Notes under the pieces: generated by a model
What the model saw: only the letters and a program-made list of their open reading frames with translations
What the model was told of the DNA's origin: nothing
Databases searched by the model: none
Position numbers and translations under genes: made by a program
Shown: piece after piece, positions 10,907-22,314 of the stretch
How the letters are laid out: the number at the start of each line of letters is the position of its first letter
Numbering within the stretch: the stretch's first letter is position 1
Source: Perognathus longimembris pacificus
Taxonomy: Eukaryota > Chordata > Mammalia > Rodentia > Heteromyidae
Direction: 5' to 3'
Assembly: GCF_023159225.1 (NCBI RefSeq)
Contig: NC_063163.1
Coordinates: 105,865,885-105,929,884 of the forward strand
Length of the DNA stretch: 64,000 bases

Positions 10907-11896
10907 AAAGAAATGAGTTGATAGAGTATTTGCTTGTGGGTATGGTCTTGCATCCAATGCCAATATACTAATAAGAATAATAAATAATAATAGTAATCAA
11001 AGAAACAAAGATGGAGGGACAGAGCGAGAGAGAAGGAAGGTTGGGTTGTCTCTTCCCTGTGATCACTTTTTCTGCTACTGAAATCCCATTTACCTTGTGT
11101 AGGTGAGTTTGTAATCTATGCTCATATGATGAGCTTTGGAAAGCTGTTTTCCAAATGCTTGTTTTCCTTGGTGGCCCTTTGCAACTCTCCTCTCCATTCC
11201 CCAAATCTCCTCCTCTGCAGATCCTGTGCCACCCACGAGCTTCAATTCTTTCTTTCATGCCACATCACGTTTTGAAATGTTCACGCTACCCACACTACTC
11301 AAGAACACTTTGACATGCCACTGACTCTTTTTATAGACCATCATCCCCTGACTCCACAAGTTTAGCCACCTTGCCATCCTTTCTGCTGCTTCATTATGCA
11401 CGATAGAGGTTAATTAGGCACTTTTCACAACAGCCTCCAGTGTAGATCAGCAAATCTCCACATCCTCCTCCTGCATGTACTGTATTGTTGATTCATTAAA
11501 CGTGAAACCCCAAGCCAACAGCATTATAATGCATGCCTAAATGAAGCATATCTAAATGAAGCTTATCTAACACATATTTTCTCTGTAAGGCACATTTTTG
11601 TTCTCTTCCACTCAGGAATACTAGACAGTACTTCAGCACTGCACTTAAAGACACAAATGTGTGGGAAAAAATGTGACACTAAATTGCCTGCAAAAAAAGG
11701 ATCTTTTTTTTTTTTTAAATGGTATGAAAGTTTAAGAAGGTTGCCTTGTCCAAACTCAGGCTGGGAACATGTTTATAAGGAAACAATTTTTTTTCAGCTT
11801 TTCCCATGATCATTAATGACAGAGAAAGTACTCCAAGGACTGATTTGGGGATTAGACATTTTAGTAAATATGGAAGTTGCAAATAAGGGATGTTGG

Positions 11897-11897
<1 letters not shown>
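10907..11897. other. unassigned, partly unique-looking sequence
   Basis: No repeat is recognised apart from a T-run at about 11704-11716. Composition is closer to 45% GC at 11100-11450, which looks like unique DNA. Short frames there lack protein-like features. Confidence 0.45.

Positions 11898-11950
<53 letters not shown>
11898..11950. repeat. (TG)n microsatellite
   Basis: An almost pure TG dinucleotide run of 53 bp. Reading frames across it are repeat artefacts. Confidence 0.98.
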
Positions 11951-11956
<6 letters not shown>

Positions 11957-12040
11957 ATGTAAATTGGATCAAGCATCAATATGACATGATGTTGAGTAGT
12001 CCATGAAATAGAAGATTTAAATGGTAAAAGATGATATATA

Positions 12041-12232
12041 TTGTCAGTCCTGGGGCTTAGGACTCAGGGCCTGAGTATTGTCCCTGGCTTCTTTTGGGTC
12101 AAGGCTAGCACTTTACCACTTGAGCCACAGCACCACTTCTGGGTTTTTCTGTGCATGTGGTGCTGAGGAATCGAACCCAGGGCTTCATGCATGCTGGGCA
12201 AGCACTCTATCACTAAGCCACATTCCCAGCCT
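12041..12232 (-). mobile_element. tandem ID-like SINE, antisense
   Basis: The reversed tail end comes first (TCAGTCCTGGGGCTTAGGAC), then CTTGAGCCACAGCACCACTT. The reversed B box (GAATCGAACCC) and the A-box region end at CATTCCCAGCC. A possible 7-bp TSD, GATGATA, is at 12030-12036 and 12233-12239. It has a modest number of substitutions. Confidence 0.9.
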
Positions 12233-12239
12233 GATGATA

Positions 12240-13253
12240 AGTTTTTACAAAAATTGTCCTTAAATAGTTGTACCAGGGTTTGAATTCAACCTACCAATTT
12301 ATGAGCATCTGAACAGTGTGACCCATTCTCTTCCTCCCTCCATCTATCTAGTCCAACCTCACGCATCACCTCCAGATATTGGCTTTTTATAGATCAAATT
12401 ACAATACTTAATTCTGCAACTGAGTGATGGGTAAGAAAGGTTCATCAAAGAAAAGGTTACTAGCTCAACAGTTCTCATTCAGACTCATTAAGAGACAAGA
12501 TCCTTTATATGAGTTCATAGACCAAGACACAAAAGCTAAATGGCATCACCACAGACTTTTCCACATCCAGTAACATCAGTTTAGATAATTTAACTGATTG
12601 TTCATTTGAAACAAGCATGCTAAATAAAATAAACTTTGAACTTTTAATATTTTATACACCTTAATGAGTTGGCAAGAAAATAAGAAATCTTTAGAAGACA
12701 AGAACTGTGAAGGCAAAAATCAGAGAGAGGTAATGAATTCACTAAGGCTGGCTTTTGTCTTCAGGTAATTTGTGAGGTTCTAGTGAATTCTTTTGCACAT
12801 TAGAGTGACTATAAGTTATAGTCGTGTTCTGTGTATTTCAAAAGGGTGTTTGAAAGTTTTCATTATGAAGAAAGGACAACTATGTGAGCGATTTAAACAC
12901 TGTACAATGTATACATGTACTGGGGACATTATAAGTTATCATGTAATTTTGTAAAATTTTGTTGTTATACATCAGTTGTAAATAAAAACTATAAAGCCTT
13001 AATAAATAAATATTCATGTACAAAAACCTGGTTAATTTTGACTATGGTCTTCAAAACCTGGCAAGACATAGAGGAAAAGGTGTTGAGCCTAAGGTTAGGA
13101 GAATTATTAGGAATAATTTTCTGTTGGATGATTAAGAATCATATGTAAAGGGTTAGTTCTAGATTTTATGAGTATCTGAAGCTTAAGTCACCTGAAGAGT
13201 TTTTGTTTTCAAGTAAAAAGACTGTAATGTGACAATTGTGAATCTGGTCCTAT
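12240..13253. other. unassigned sequence
   Basis: No repeat or gene is recognised in about 1 kb. Short frames only. Confidence 0.45.
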
Positions 13254-13306
13254 GTAATAATAATAACAGTAATAACAATGATAATAATAATACTAATAAT
13301 GATAAC
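13254..13306. repeat. imperfect (AAT)n repeat
   Basis: A run of AAT/AAC/GAT trinucleotides, an interrupted ATA-type microsatellite. Confidence 0.9.
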
Positions 13307-13613
13307 TTTAGCTTCAGTTTTATTTTCAGAGGATAGCTTCCTCTCACCACTGAAAGGAAACTCCAGAGAGTTCTGAGTGAAGTCCCAGACACTGTCACTG
13401 TCAGCCCTAACACTGTCAGTCCTTGTTTAGTCAGAATGTCAAGCTGGCCTCGTTAAGAGTGTGGGTTAAATTCAGCTAGAATTCAGATTCGTTTGAAGGT
13501 GATGATAGTTGTATCTACTTTATGAAAGCACAAATGTTAGCCGTGACTCAAAATGGTATTTGGAGTGTGACTAAGTGAAAGAAAATTAGAATCCAGAATG
13601 TATAATAGTTACT

Positions 13614-13741
13614 TAAGGAAGGACAAAGGGAAAGAGGGAGGAAGGGAAGGAGGGAGGGAGGGGAAGGAAGAAGGAAGGACAGAGGGAAAGAACTAAAGGG
13701 AGACAGGAAGGAAAGGAAAGAAGGAAGGAAGAGAGGGAGGA
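13614..13741. repeat. polypurine GGAA/GGGA tract
   Basis: About 128 bp is almost purely purine on the plus strand, built from GGAA, GGGA and GAAG units. Few pyrimidines interrupt it. Confidence 0.95.
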
Positions 13742-14105
13742 GTCAATCACACCACAGATAGGAAAAGCAGCTAGATACATTAAAATATGATTAAGATGAT
13801 TGAATATCAAGTAAATAAAAACCCATGTTAGACTACGAATGAACCTCATAGATAGTATGTTAACTGAAATAAGCCAGTTGCAAAAGAAACACTCTGCATG
13901 ATGGCCCTTGCTGGAGGCTTCCAAAGGAGTCATATTCACAGGGACAGAGTGGTGGCTTTAGAGACACAAAGGAGGAGTCGCTGATAAGGACTACACAATT
14001 CCAGTTTCCTATGATGAAGAGTTCTCAATGTAGATAGTGTTGGGGATGGAGAAGCAATATGAACGTATTTAATGTCACTTAACTCTGTATTTAAAAGTTT
14101 TTACC
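13742..14105. other. unassigned sequence
   Basis: No gene or repeat is recognised. The stretch is bounded by the polypurine tract and a SINE. Confidence 0.4.
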
Positions 14106-14222
14106 GGGAAGCAGTGGCTCACACCTGTGATCTTAATTACTCAGGTGGCTGAGATCTGAGGAACATGGTTCAAAGCCAGCCCAGGCAGAAAAAGTCCCAG
14201 TGAGATTCTTATCTTCAATTAA

Positions 14223-14267
<45 letters not shown>

Positions 14268-14407
14268 CAACAACAACAACAACAACAACAACAAAAAACA
14301 GAAGTGGAGATGTGGCTCAAAGTAGTAGATCTCTAGCCATGAGCAAAGGAGCTCAGGGCTTGCACCCAGGCCCTGTGTTCAAGCCCCACAACTGACCAAA
14401 AAAAAAT
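14106..14407 (+). mobile_element. dimeric SINE expanded by microsatellites
   Basis: The B1-like half (CTGTGATCTTAATTACTCAG) and ID-like half (GAAGTGGAGATGTGGCTCAA) are complete. They are pushed apart by an (AC)n run at 14223-14263 and an (AAC)n run at 14266-14293. Both runs arose in the linker that normally reads CCAATTAACCACC. An A-rich tail is present. Confidence 0.9.
14223..14293. repeat. (AC)n plus (AAC)n inside a SINE
   Basis: Two adjoining simple repeats within the SINE linker. The CCACC/AACAAC context of the linker offers an obvious seed for slippage. Confidence 0.95.
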
Positions 14408-14454
14408 TTTTTTAAAAGATGATTTAAGTCTTTGCTATATGCTACCACTATCGA

Positions 14455-14699
14455 TTTTTTTTGTGTGTGTGGTCAGTTGTGGGGCTTGAATTCTGGGCCT
14501 GGGCACTGTCCCTGAGCTCTTCAGCTCAAGGGTAGCACTCTACCACTGGAGTCACAGCACCACTTCTGGTTTTCTGATGGTTAATTGGAGTTAAGTGTTT
14601 CAAGCACTTTCCTGCCCAGGCTGGCTGTGAACCATGATCCTTAGATCTCAGTTTTCTGAGTAGGTAGGATTACAGGTGTGAGTCACCAGTGCCTGGCTC
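14455..14699 (-). mobile_element. dimeric B1/7SL-ID SINE, antisense
   Basis: The reversed ID half (GTCAGTTGTGGGGCTTGAAT, then CACTGTCCCTGAGCTC) precedes the reversed B1 half (TTAGATCTCAG, GGATTACAGGTGTGAGTC). It faces the 14106-14407 copy head-on. Confidence 0.9.
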
Positions 14700-15127
14700 C
14701 ACCACTGAATTTTTACAAAGTAAAAGCTAAGATGAAATGCCTTCATTTTTGATAGAAAGTCATTGTATCAAATTCAGAGAAACTTGTGTATATATCAAAG
14801 AGCTCTTATACTGCTAATTGAAGTATCAGCTCTTTCATCCATTTTGGAAACCATTAAGTGATAAAGACCTTGTAATCATCTTAGGATCTAAGAATCTATC
14901 TCTCCACTTGCATGCCTGAACACCTTAGCAGGCTATAAAATAGCCAGCTCTTCTTTTAAGGTGAAGAATAATAGCATTACAGGCAGGAAATACAGGTGGA
15001 GTTGCGTGAAAGCCATTTATTTATAGAACTCTGTCCACATTTGTGGGAAACAGATAGTGATGTAAAACATGTTACTTATTACAACTTCTTCCAAAGTGAC
15101 TAAAATTCATTTTTTTTTCTAGAAGAG
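14700..15127. other. unassigned sequence
   Basis: No gene or repeat is recognised. Confidence 0.4.
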
Positions 15128-15284
15128 AGGCCAACAAACTATGGCCTTGGCCAAACCCAGCCTGGGAATGTTTTTGTACGGCTTGTCACTAAGTATAATT
15201 TACATTTGCAAGTGGTTATAAATATCAAATGAATGAGAAAAAAATCCAGAGGGCGTGACAGAGATAATGTATGGGCTGGAAAAA
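15128..15284. mobile_element. possible old hAT-type DNA transposon relic
   Basis: The pieces GCCAACAAACTATGGCC and GACAGAGATAATGTATGGG recall a widespread mammalian hAT-type (Charlie-like) non-autonomous element. The middle is diverged. The family is assigned from memory and may be wrong. Confidence 0.35.
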
Positions 15285-15286
15285 CT

Positions 15287-15303
15287 ACACACACAGACGC
15301 GCA

Positions 15304-15336
<33 letters not shown>
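15287..15336. repeat. (CA)n with CG interruptions
   Basis: A CA dinucleotide run with several CG substitutions at its start. Confidence 0.95.
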
Positions 15337-15338
<2 letters not shown>

Positions 15339-15366
15339 GAACTGTACAACTTGGGAGAGGAGTCAA
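15337..15366 (+). mobile_element. L1 3'UTR scrap
   Basis: GAACTGTACAACTTGGGAG matches a segment also found at 16146-16165 in the L1 tail. It is probably a fragment of the same 3'UTR subfamily. Confidence 0.45.
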
Positions 15367-15369
15367 CCC

Positions 15370-15530
15370 CCAGGCAGAAAAGTCACTGAGACTCTTATCT
15401 CCAATAAACTACTCAGAAAAAGCCAGAAGTGGCATTGTGGCTCAAGTGGGAGAGCATTAGCTTTGAGTGAAAGAAGCTCAGGGATGGTGCCTAGGCCCAG
15501 AGTTTAAGTCCAAGAACTGGCACACACACA
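15370..15530 (+). mobile_element. dimeric SINE, 5'-truncated
   Basis: It begins in the B1-like half at CAGGCAGAAAAGTCACTGAG and continues through the linker and the ID-like half. It ends in a short (CA)n. Confidence 0.82.
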
Positions 15531-15547
15531 CATGCACACAGTGTCTC

Positions 15548-15652
15548 TGGGACTTTTGTCTTTTCTGCTTGTGTTAGGCTTTGAACTATAATTCTCAGTT
15601 CTTAGTCTCCTGAGTAGCTATGATTACAGGCATGAGCCACTAGCCCCTGGCA
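15548..15652 (-). mobile_element. dimeric SINE, antisense B1-half
   Basis: Only the reversed 7SL/B1-like half is clear: CAGTTCTTAGTCTCCTGAGT, then TATGATTACAGGCATGAGCC. Confidence 0.75.
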
Positions 15653-15675
15653 ATAAGTAATTTAAAAAAAGCTTC

Positions 15676-16319
15676 CTGAAGACTTGGAAAAAATTATACT
15701 AAGCAAAGTAAGACAGAACCAAAGAATCATAGCTTGAATGGGTTCCTTCATTTGTAATACTTATAATGTGCCTATAAATCTACAAGTAAACATGAAAGAT
15801 AGTAAAAGACAAAAAATTACCCTTGGAAATAATAAACAGAACTCTAAAAACATTCACACAGTGAGACCACAGGAGGATAGTCTTAGGAGAAGATCACAAG
15901 GGCTCAATAGCTACATGCATATCATTATATAAAGTGATGTTTATTGAAATGAACTCCAAGAAGTGGAAACAAAAGATGTTTTATTTTATTTTTGCAGGTT
16001 TTTCCCACTTTTGTCACTTTTTAAAAATTTCTGTACCTTTTTCTTGTTTGTAAGTTTATCTTATTTGGGGAGGGTAAGGAGTAGCATAGAAACAGTGGTA
16101 CCAAGTGTGAACTAATTCAGCAGTGCTCTTTGCTAGACACTATATTGGAAATGAACTGTATAACTTGGGAGGGGAGTTTGGTAGTTGATCAAGAGGGAAA
16201 ATATTGGGAGAAATTGAAGGAGGGGCTGACATGGTTCAAAAAGAAAATGTACTCAATTTCTGATTTCCATAACTGTGACCCCTCTGTACAACACCTTTAC
16301 AATAAAAACTTTAAAAAAT
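15676..16319 (+). mobile_element. L1 3' end, 5'-truncated
   Basis: It starts at the ORF2 end (GACTTGGAAAAAATTATAC), passes AGATCACAAGGGCTCAATAG and ends ATAACTGTGACCCCTCTGTA with an AATAAA-containing A-rich tail. The tail differs from the L1 tail at 49.2 kb (CTGTACAACACCTTTACAAT versus CTGTACATCAGTTTGATAAT), which marks another 3'UTR subfamily. Confidence 0.85.
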
Positions 16320-17299
16320 ACTTCCTAATCTCTACCTTAGAGAAGTTACTGTGGTACCAGGAAATGTACTGACTATACATTGCAACATTTTTTGATTTAG
16401 TGAATGCCCCAGAATTAATACAGATGTGTATGAACAACAAAATGGGTATATAAGTTGTTTTCTTTCGTATAAAAAATTCTACACAATAGGAAAAATGAAT
16501 GGATGGTACTAGTTGCTAAACCAGCTGGATAAATCTCATAGACAAAAGTGAGCAGAAAAAGCAAACTGCAGAGAAACAGTTCACTGGAGTCCATGTACTT
16601 CAAGTGTAAAAGGAAGATAAAGGACAGAACATATTATTTAAAGTTAAAAATACGGAGTAGAACTATAAACCAAGCAAAAGAATAATAAACACATGTATGG
16701 TAGTTATTTCCTGGGGATAGGTATAGAGAGTAAAAGTTATGCTAACTGGGCATAGATGTACTTGGGTGTCGCAGGGGAATTTCAAGTGGAAAGTAGCCTT
16801 AAATTGTTACAAAGAAAATGTAAGACTAGCTTGGGCTAAATAATAAAACTCTATCTCTCGAAACCAAGGACTGAATAGAGCTCATGGTAGACAATGTAAT
16901 AAGGCCATGAGTTTCACCCTCAACATGGAAAATAAAAATGTTATGTTATGTCCTCACTGTAATGCATACTTTATTTTTGTTTTGTTCCGTATTCACTAAA
17001 AAAGAGATTTGAATGAAAAATATTAGCATAGTCACTGAGAAAAAAAATCAGAAGCAGGACGCAGAATAGCTGTGTGAGGGCAACTAATTCAGGTATCCTA
17101 AAATTCTCTTCTTCATACCAATGAATGGATTCTCCATAAGTATGATAAAGAAACAAAGTATGATTAAGAAACAAAGATTTTTGGTTTAGATGCAGAAATA
17201 AATCTGAGAAGCAAAAGCAAAATGAGCTAAAGAGATTATTTATGAGATATTGGGCTGGAACTGGAAAGGTTGGGCAGAAATTGTATAGTCTTCTTTTAT
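16320..17299. other. unassigned sequence
   Basis: AT-rich, with short frames and nothing recognised. Confidence 0.45.
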
Positions 17300-17450
17300 G
17301 TTTATGCCATCTTTATGAACATTCTGTACATATATTACTATATGTGATCATATATAATTATGTATTAAATGTAATATGAGTGTTATATGACTATACTTAT
17401 ATAAATTATATAATATACACAATATATAACATATAACATGATAACATATT
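17300..17450. repeat. AT-rich low-complexity tract
   Basis: Dense ATAT/TATA units with TACA interruptions. Confidence 0.7.
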
Positions 17451-17744
17451 TATCTGCATGTATTCTCTCCATTATTAGTTGTTCTCTTAATAAAATCTTT
17501 AAAAGAAATATAAGAACATTCATTAAGATGAACTTTCCTTTATCAATAACTTACATTAATTCTTTAACTTGGAGAAGTAACTAAATGTCTCTCTAATGTT
17601 GGCCCCTACAGATGGAAAATATAACTACATCAGCTCTTTGCCTACTGAGCTGCTGTTTATCCTACCAGATAGGAATGTCCCCTTCTACCACAGGTGTCCT
17701 TGCCATTTCCTGGTCTCTGCATCACCAAGATAGGGTGTTTCTTT

Positions 17745-17855
17745 AAGGGATAGGTCAAATGCTACACCACCCCTGAAGATATCCTGCTATCCCTTCCTCA
17801 AAGTGAACTCTCCCTCCTTCAAATTCCTGAAATGCCCTTCCTATTCACTCCCCCC
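17745..17855. mobile_element. possible L2 LINE 3' relic
   Basis: The pattern GGTCAAATGCTACACCACCC followed by CCCTCCTTCAAATTCC resembles the ancient LINE-2 3' end. Similarity is low and judged by eye. Confidence 0.4.
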
Positions 17856-18099
17856 ACCTTTTTTGGGTGATTTTTTTTCTTTATCTAACAACCAAAATCA
17901 CTGTTCAGGTAAACATTTCAACTTGGTTATTAGGGATAAACTAATCGATGTCTTTGTTTGATTCATCCTTGAGTAACTATTTTCTTGTTTTATGTAGGTG
18001 TATTAAGGAAACTCAAAGCTTTGCAGAATCCAATAATTATTTGGGTATATGCCTGCTCAAAACAGATTTGCCACACCTTGTTATAGTTATTTTAGTTTT
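17856..18099. other. unassigned sequence
   Basis: Nothing recognised. Confidence 0.4.
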
Positions 18100-18215
18100 G
18101 TATTCTTGAGATAGGGTCTTGATACATAACCAAGACTGACTTTTAACTCATGATCCTTCTTGTATCAACCATCAAGTTTCAAGATTACAGGCCTGTAGCA
18201 CCAAGTATGGTTCAA
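18100..18215 (-). mobile_element. monomeric B1-like SINE, antisense
   Basis: GAGATAGGGTCTTGATACAT, CTCATGATCCTTCTTGTATC and AGATTACAGGCCTGTAGCAC follow the reversed B1/Alu order. It is old and diverged. Confidence 0.7.
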
Positions 18216-18862
18216 ATCATAACTTGAAAGACATAAATAACTGCACAGAACATCATACGCTTATAGTCACTTATTCACAGATTCTATAAACATGTAAGAT
18301 ATCATTGTATGTTTATATATGTAGATGCATACCTACATAAATATAAATGTGTTCATACATAAGTATATGTGTGAGCATGTCTGTGTGTGAAATGGCAGCT
18401 ACTGTTCTTCAATAGGAACCTTTCTGTGAGTAGAGTGTGCTTAATGACTCATACTGCTGGGAAAATTCACAAAGATTAATGTGACTTGCACACTGGTCCT
18501 TGCTTGAATAATTAATCAGACATCCTCTGGCTTTTTCTTTGAGAGAAGTTGTCAGTTTGCATATTCTAAATTGTATCATAATGAGAAAATACACAATGGA
18601 TACTTTCCATTTTTTTGAGAATTATTTTATTTTAGAGTAACATCCTACAGGTTCATAGAAGACAACGTTTCTATGAAACCAAAAAAGAGGAACTCAGCAT
18701 GAGCAATAAAGGAAAATATACTGGTAATCACTTTCAAAAGCAAGAAAAGGTATTTTTAATCTTCAAAAACAAGCTATAAAGAGAATCCCAAAATACTTAC
18801 TTTTGCGAGGATCAGTAAAACTGTATGACACATTTTGATAATTCTCTCTGTAGCAATACTCA
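18216..18862. other. unassigned sequence
   Basis: AT-rich and without a recognised feature. Confidence 0.45.
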
Positions 18863-18998
18863 CTCTTCCTCTCTACACTCTCCTCTCCTCCTTCCACTCT
18901 TCCCCCTCTCCTCTCCTTCTTCTCTACTCTCTTCATCTCTCTTCTCCTGTCCTCTTCTCCTCTTCCCCCACTCTCCTCTCCTCCCCTCTCCATTCATT
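18863..18998. repeat. polypyrimidine CT/CCT tract
   Basis: About 135 bp of nearly pure C and T, an irregular TCTCC-type low-complexity tract. Frames through it are artefacts. Confidence 0.92.
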
Positions 18999-19484
18999 TA
19001 TCTCTTTTCTTGAAGAAGTGCTACTGTTTGGCTATTTTTGTTAAAATAAAAACCAGTATATTTAAGAAGTTATATAAAGGGCTTTCAATCAGTTATGCCA
19101 ATTTCTGAATATAATGCATTGTGATCAATGTCATCTCTTTCATCATTCTCCCCTGTCTCTCTCAACCCCACCCAACCCCTCAAGTTACCTGGTTCTGTTG
19201 TCACATTTGCACATTGTGTATCATGACTATATCCTCCCACTTTTCCTCTCTCTTTTTTTGTCTGCCCCTCTTTGTAGTCCCCATGCCTCTGCTAACAAAA
19301 CATGTTGAAGCTCTCTATATGCATTTTATTAAACTGTAAGTTAATTATTAAGAGGAGCTCTATAACATTAGAATCCTCCCTTGTATGTGTTGTAGTTTAG
19401 TCAATTTTGTCTATGAGGATATGGTGCTGTCTATGTTTTCATGTTTATCATTTTGATCTAATGATGAGAAGAATATGTGCCCTT
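18999..19484. other. unassigned sequence
   Basis: Nothing recognised apart from further CT-rich patches. Confidence 0.4.
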
Positions 19485-19625
19485 TGTCTTTCTGAGATGA
19501 ACTTACTTCTCTGAACATAATTTTTGCCAGGCCCATCTAGTTCCCTGCAAATGACATATTTTTCTTCCTGATAGATGAGTAAAATCACATTGCATATATA
19601 TTTGCCAACTTTTCTCTCAATAAAC
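19485..19625 (-). mobile_element. old L1 3' fragment, antisense
   Basis: CTTTCTGAGATGAACTTACT, followed by TTGCCAGGCCCATCTAGTTC and TGATAGATGAGTAAAATCAC, matches the reversed ORF2 end of old mammalian L1. Confidence 0.65.
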
Positions 19626-20187
19626 AAGAACAACAAGAAGAAAACCCCCAACTTCTTTACACGTACATTGCCATTGCACTCCCAGCACGGTCTCTTCTGC
19701 TTTTCCCCCTTTCTTCCTCATCTGGTCTTCCCTCCTCTTCTCACTTTGCTTCTTTCCTGCCCACCCACCTCACTGCGGCCAGTTCTCAGGGTTCTACCAT
19801 CCTCTTTATCAGCACCTTGGACAGAGCCTATAGCTCCATGGGGTCTACTTCTTTACATGGCTATTAGGATCTGACTGTCCCTGAATTGTCATCCTGCAGC
19901 ATCCTCGTATTCTCATCTCTCCAACTTCACATCTAGAGGCCCTTAGACTCCATGTTGGATATCTTCATCAATGTCAGAAATACCCAAGGTAATCTCAGCC
20001 TCTCTCATGAGTTCTGGGAGAAGGTGCAGGGATTTTAGCCTCTGAAAATGCTCTAATATGGAAGGAGTAAACTACAACATTTACTCTGCAACTTGCTCCT
20101 TGTGAGGTATTCTCTGGGTTGTTGCTCTTAGACTTGAGATCCCCAGACACAACCAGGTGGCCCAGTGCTCACAGTTGTGAGTTTTAG

Positions 20188-20191
<4 letters not shown>
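19626..20191. other. unassigned sequence of higher GC
   Basis: No repeat is recognised. GC is higher than the surroundings (about 45-50%) with many CCT runs. No convincing exon is seen. Confidence 0.45.

Positions 20192-20251
<60 letters not shown>
20192..20251. repeat. (GT)n microsatellite
   Basis: A pure 60-bp GT run. Confidence 0.98.
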
Positions 20252-20253
<2 letters not shown>

Positions 20254-20379
20254 TTCATTTTATTTGACTCTAAGAAACATTGGAATCCATATTGTTGCTA
20301 GCCTTGATAATATATGACCTACTTTACTTTGTAAATACTCTACTGTACATCCTTTACTGTCCAGTCCTGACCTCATTTG

Positions 20380-21050
20380 ATCCAAGGGGCTGGGCTGATG
20401 GATGTATTTGTGTTGTGATGTAATTCATTTTCATGGCTGTATTTTATTTCTATTGTATGAATGTAGCAGCAATATCCATTGAAGTATAAAGGTACATTTT
20501 CATTTTAATAAATATTTTATAATGAATTCTACTATCATGATTTTTATATATTATTTCTATGCCTGTATGTTTGGAGATACAATTGTTCGATTATAAGATA
20601 GAGTGTGTTCATTTTAAGCTCAAATGAAAGTTACTTTCAAATAATTATATGTGTTTACAATTTCAACAACAGTGCAATAAATTTCATATTACTCTGAAAG
20701 ATTATGAGAACTGATACTGATAGATGACTATTTGATAAATACACACTTTCAGAGTGTTGTCTCATTATGGTTTTAGTTTGCATTTCCTTATTTTATTAAA
20801 ACAGTTGAACTTCTTTTTTTACATACATGGCCTATTAGAAGGGCTATCTTAATAGTCTTTGTTTTCATATTACTTTCCTATTGTGTTGCTTGTTTTTTAA
20901 ACAATTTATCTTGATAATTTACTTATGTGTTCTGTATATGAGTCATTTGTCATGGCCCTGGGTTCTAGGTTTGGGCTATGATATTTCTTGTTGAGATTCT
21001 TCCCTTTAATGTAGGTGTATTTTCTTAAAAATTTAGGTGGGGTTGGATGG
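20380..21050 (-). mobile_element. old L1, antisense
   Basis: The order of reversed L1 landmarks is kept: CATGGCTGTATTTTATTTCT, then TTTTAGTTTGCATTTCCTTA, then ATATGAGTCATTTGTCATGG. It is strongly diverged and non-coding. Confidence 0.7.
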
Positions 21051-21053
21051 TGT

Positions 21054-21055
<2 letters not shown>

Positions 21056-21099
<44 letters not shown>
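21056..21099. repeat. (GT)n microsatellite
   Basis: A GT run at the tail edge of an older SINE that is split by a younger SINE. Confidence 0.97.
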
Positions 21100-21102
<3 letters not shown>

Positions 21103-21530
21103 AGATTTGAATTCAGTACTTTGGACTTGCTCAGCAAGGGATTTGCCCCTTGAACCATGCTTCCAGGATTTTGGCTTTAGATTTAAGTTTTTATTTATTT
21201 TTTGCCAGTCCTAGGGCTTGAACTCAGGGTCTGAGCACTGTCCCTGGCTTCTTTTTGCTCAAGGCTAGTACTCTACCACTTGAGCCACAGCCACTTCTGG
21301 CTTTTTCTGTATATGTGGTGCTGAGGAATCAAACCTAGGGCTTCATGTATATGAGACAAGTACTCTACCACTATGCCATATTCCTAGCCTCTGGCTTTAG
21401 ATTATTTTTAAAGGTAAAGCCTTGAGGTTTTGGGGTTTTTTCACAGTTTGGTCTTGAGTTGTAGTACTTCTGATCTCCATCTCTCAAGTGGCTGGGATTA
21501 TAGATATGAGCTATTGTGCCCAGTCTGCTT
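21100..21530 (-). mobile_element. older ID-B1 composite SINE, interrupted
   Basis: The two parts, 21100-21183 and 21404-21530, belong to one reversed older composite. The ID-like part is GAATTCAGTACTTTGGAC; the B1-like part is TGATCTCCATCTCTCAAGTG, GGATTATAGATATGAGCTAT. A younger ID-like SINE sits between them. Confidence 0.75.
21172..21403 (-). mobile_element. tandem ID-like SINE with 12-bp TSD
   Basis: The insert at 21184-21391 is flanked by identical TGGCTTTAGATT at 21172-21183 and 21392-21403. The reversed tail, CTTGAGCCACAGCCACTTCT and the reversed B box (GGAATCAAACC) are in order. It interrupts an older SINE. Confidence 0.93.
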
Positions 21531-22314
21531 TAATGTATTTAATTTTATCAAGGTTCTTTTATGGTTGCCTTTTGTGTCTTGTTTATAATATCGTGCCTAT
21601 GTGAGATAATGACACTATCCTCTTGGAATTGTTTTATAAATTTTCATAGCTTTGAAAAAGACATCACTGTTAGGAAAATGGAGGAGAAGCCGCTTATGGA
21701 AGGGGGGTTCTCATGACTCTGAACAGTAACCTCTCCCAAGACTTAGCATCATAGTTTAGGAAAATGGAGGAGAAAGGAAAAGGGTGGACTCAATCTCAAA
21801 AGGCCAAGACTGTTTGTTGATGTATAGCAGGGAAGTGTAGCAACCTTTCTACGGGAATGGAGGTTGTGAAAGGAGGTGGGGTGGTAGTTAGGCTTTTATG
21901 GGATCTGAGCAAGGAGCTGGAGGATTTCAAAAAGGCTATTAGGGACTGCAGAGAGTAGAGAGGAGCTGTGTGACTGACAGCCAGATGGTGAATAGGGGCA
22001 AGAGGAAGCAGGCAAGAGCATCTCAAGGAGGATGTGAGAGGTCGGCATGGTCCAAAGCAGAGACACATAATCATTTCAGGTGCCATCCTGTCCATTCATC
22101 AAACACCTCCGTGCATATTGGGTTTACCTGATGTATGTATGCACCTGGGACAATAATAGGGTGGGAATTAATCCTCCCATCACTCATGTGCATAGTCTAG
22201 ACTGAAAAAATGATAACATGGCATGATTCTAAAAGGGGAGCCAGTGGAGAGAGGAATTGGTGGGAATAGGAAGAGGAAGAGAAAATGGAGTGAATATAAT
22301 AAAAGAATATTATA
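21531..22314. other. unassigned sequence
   Basis: No repeat family is recognised. The segment 21665-22110 has mixed composition and an 18-bp direct repeat (21671-21688 and 21757-21774). An unknown LTR is possible but unsupported. Confidence 0.45.
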
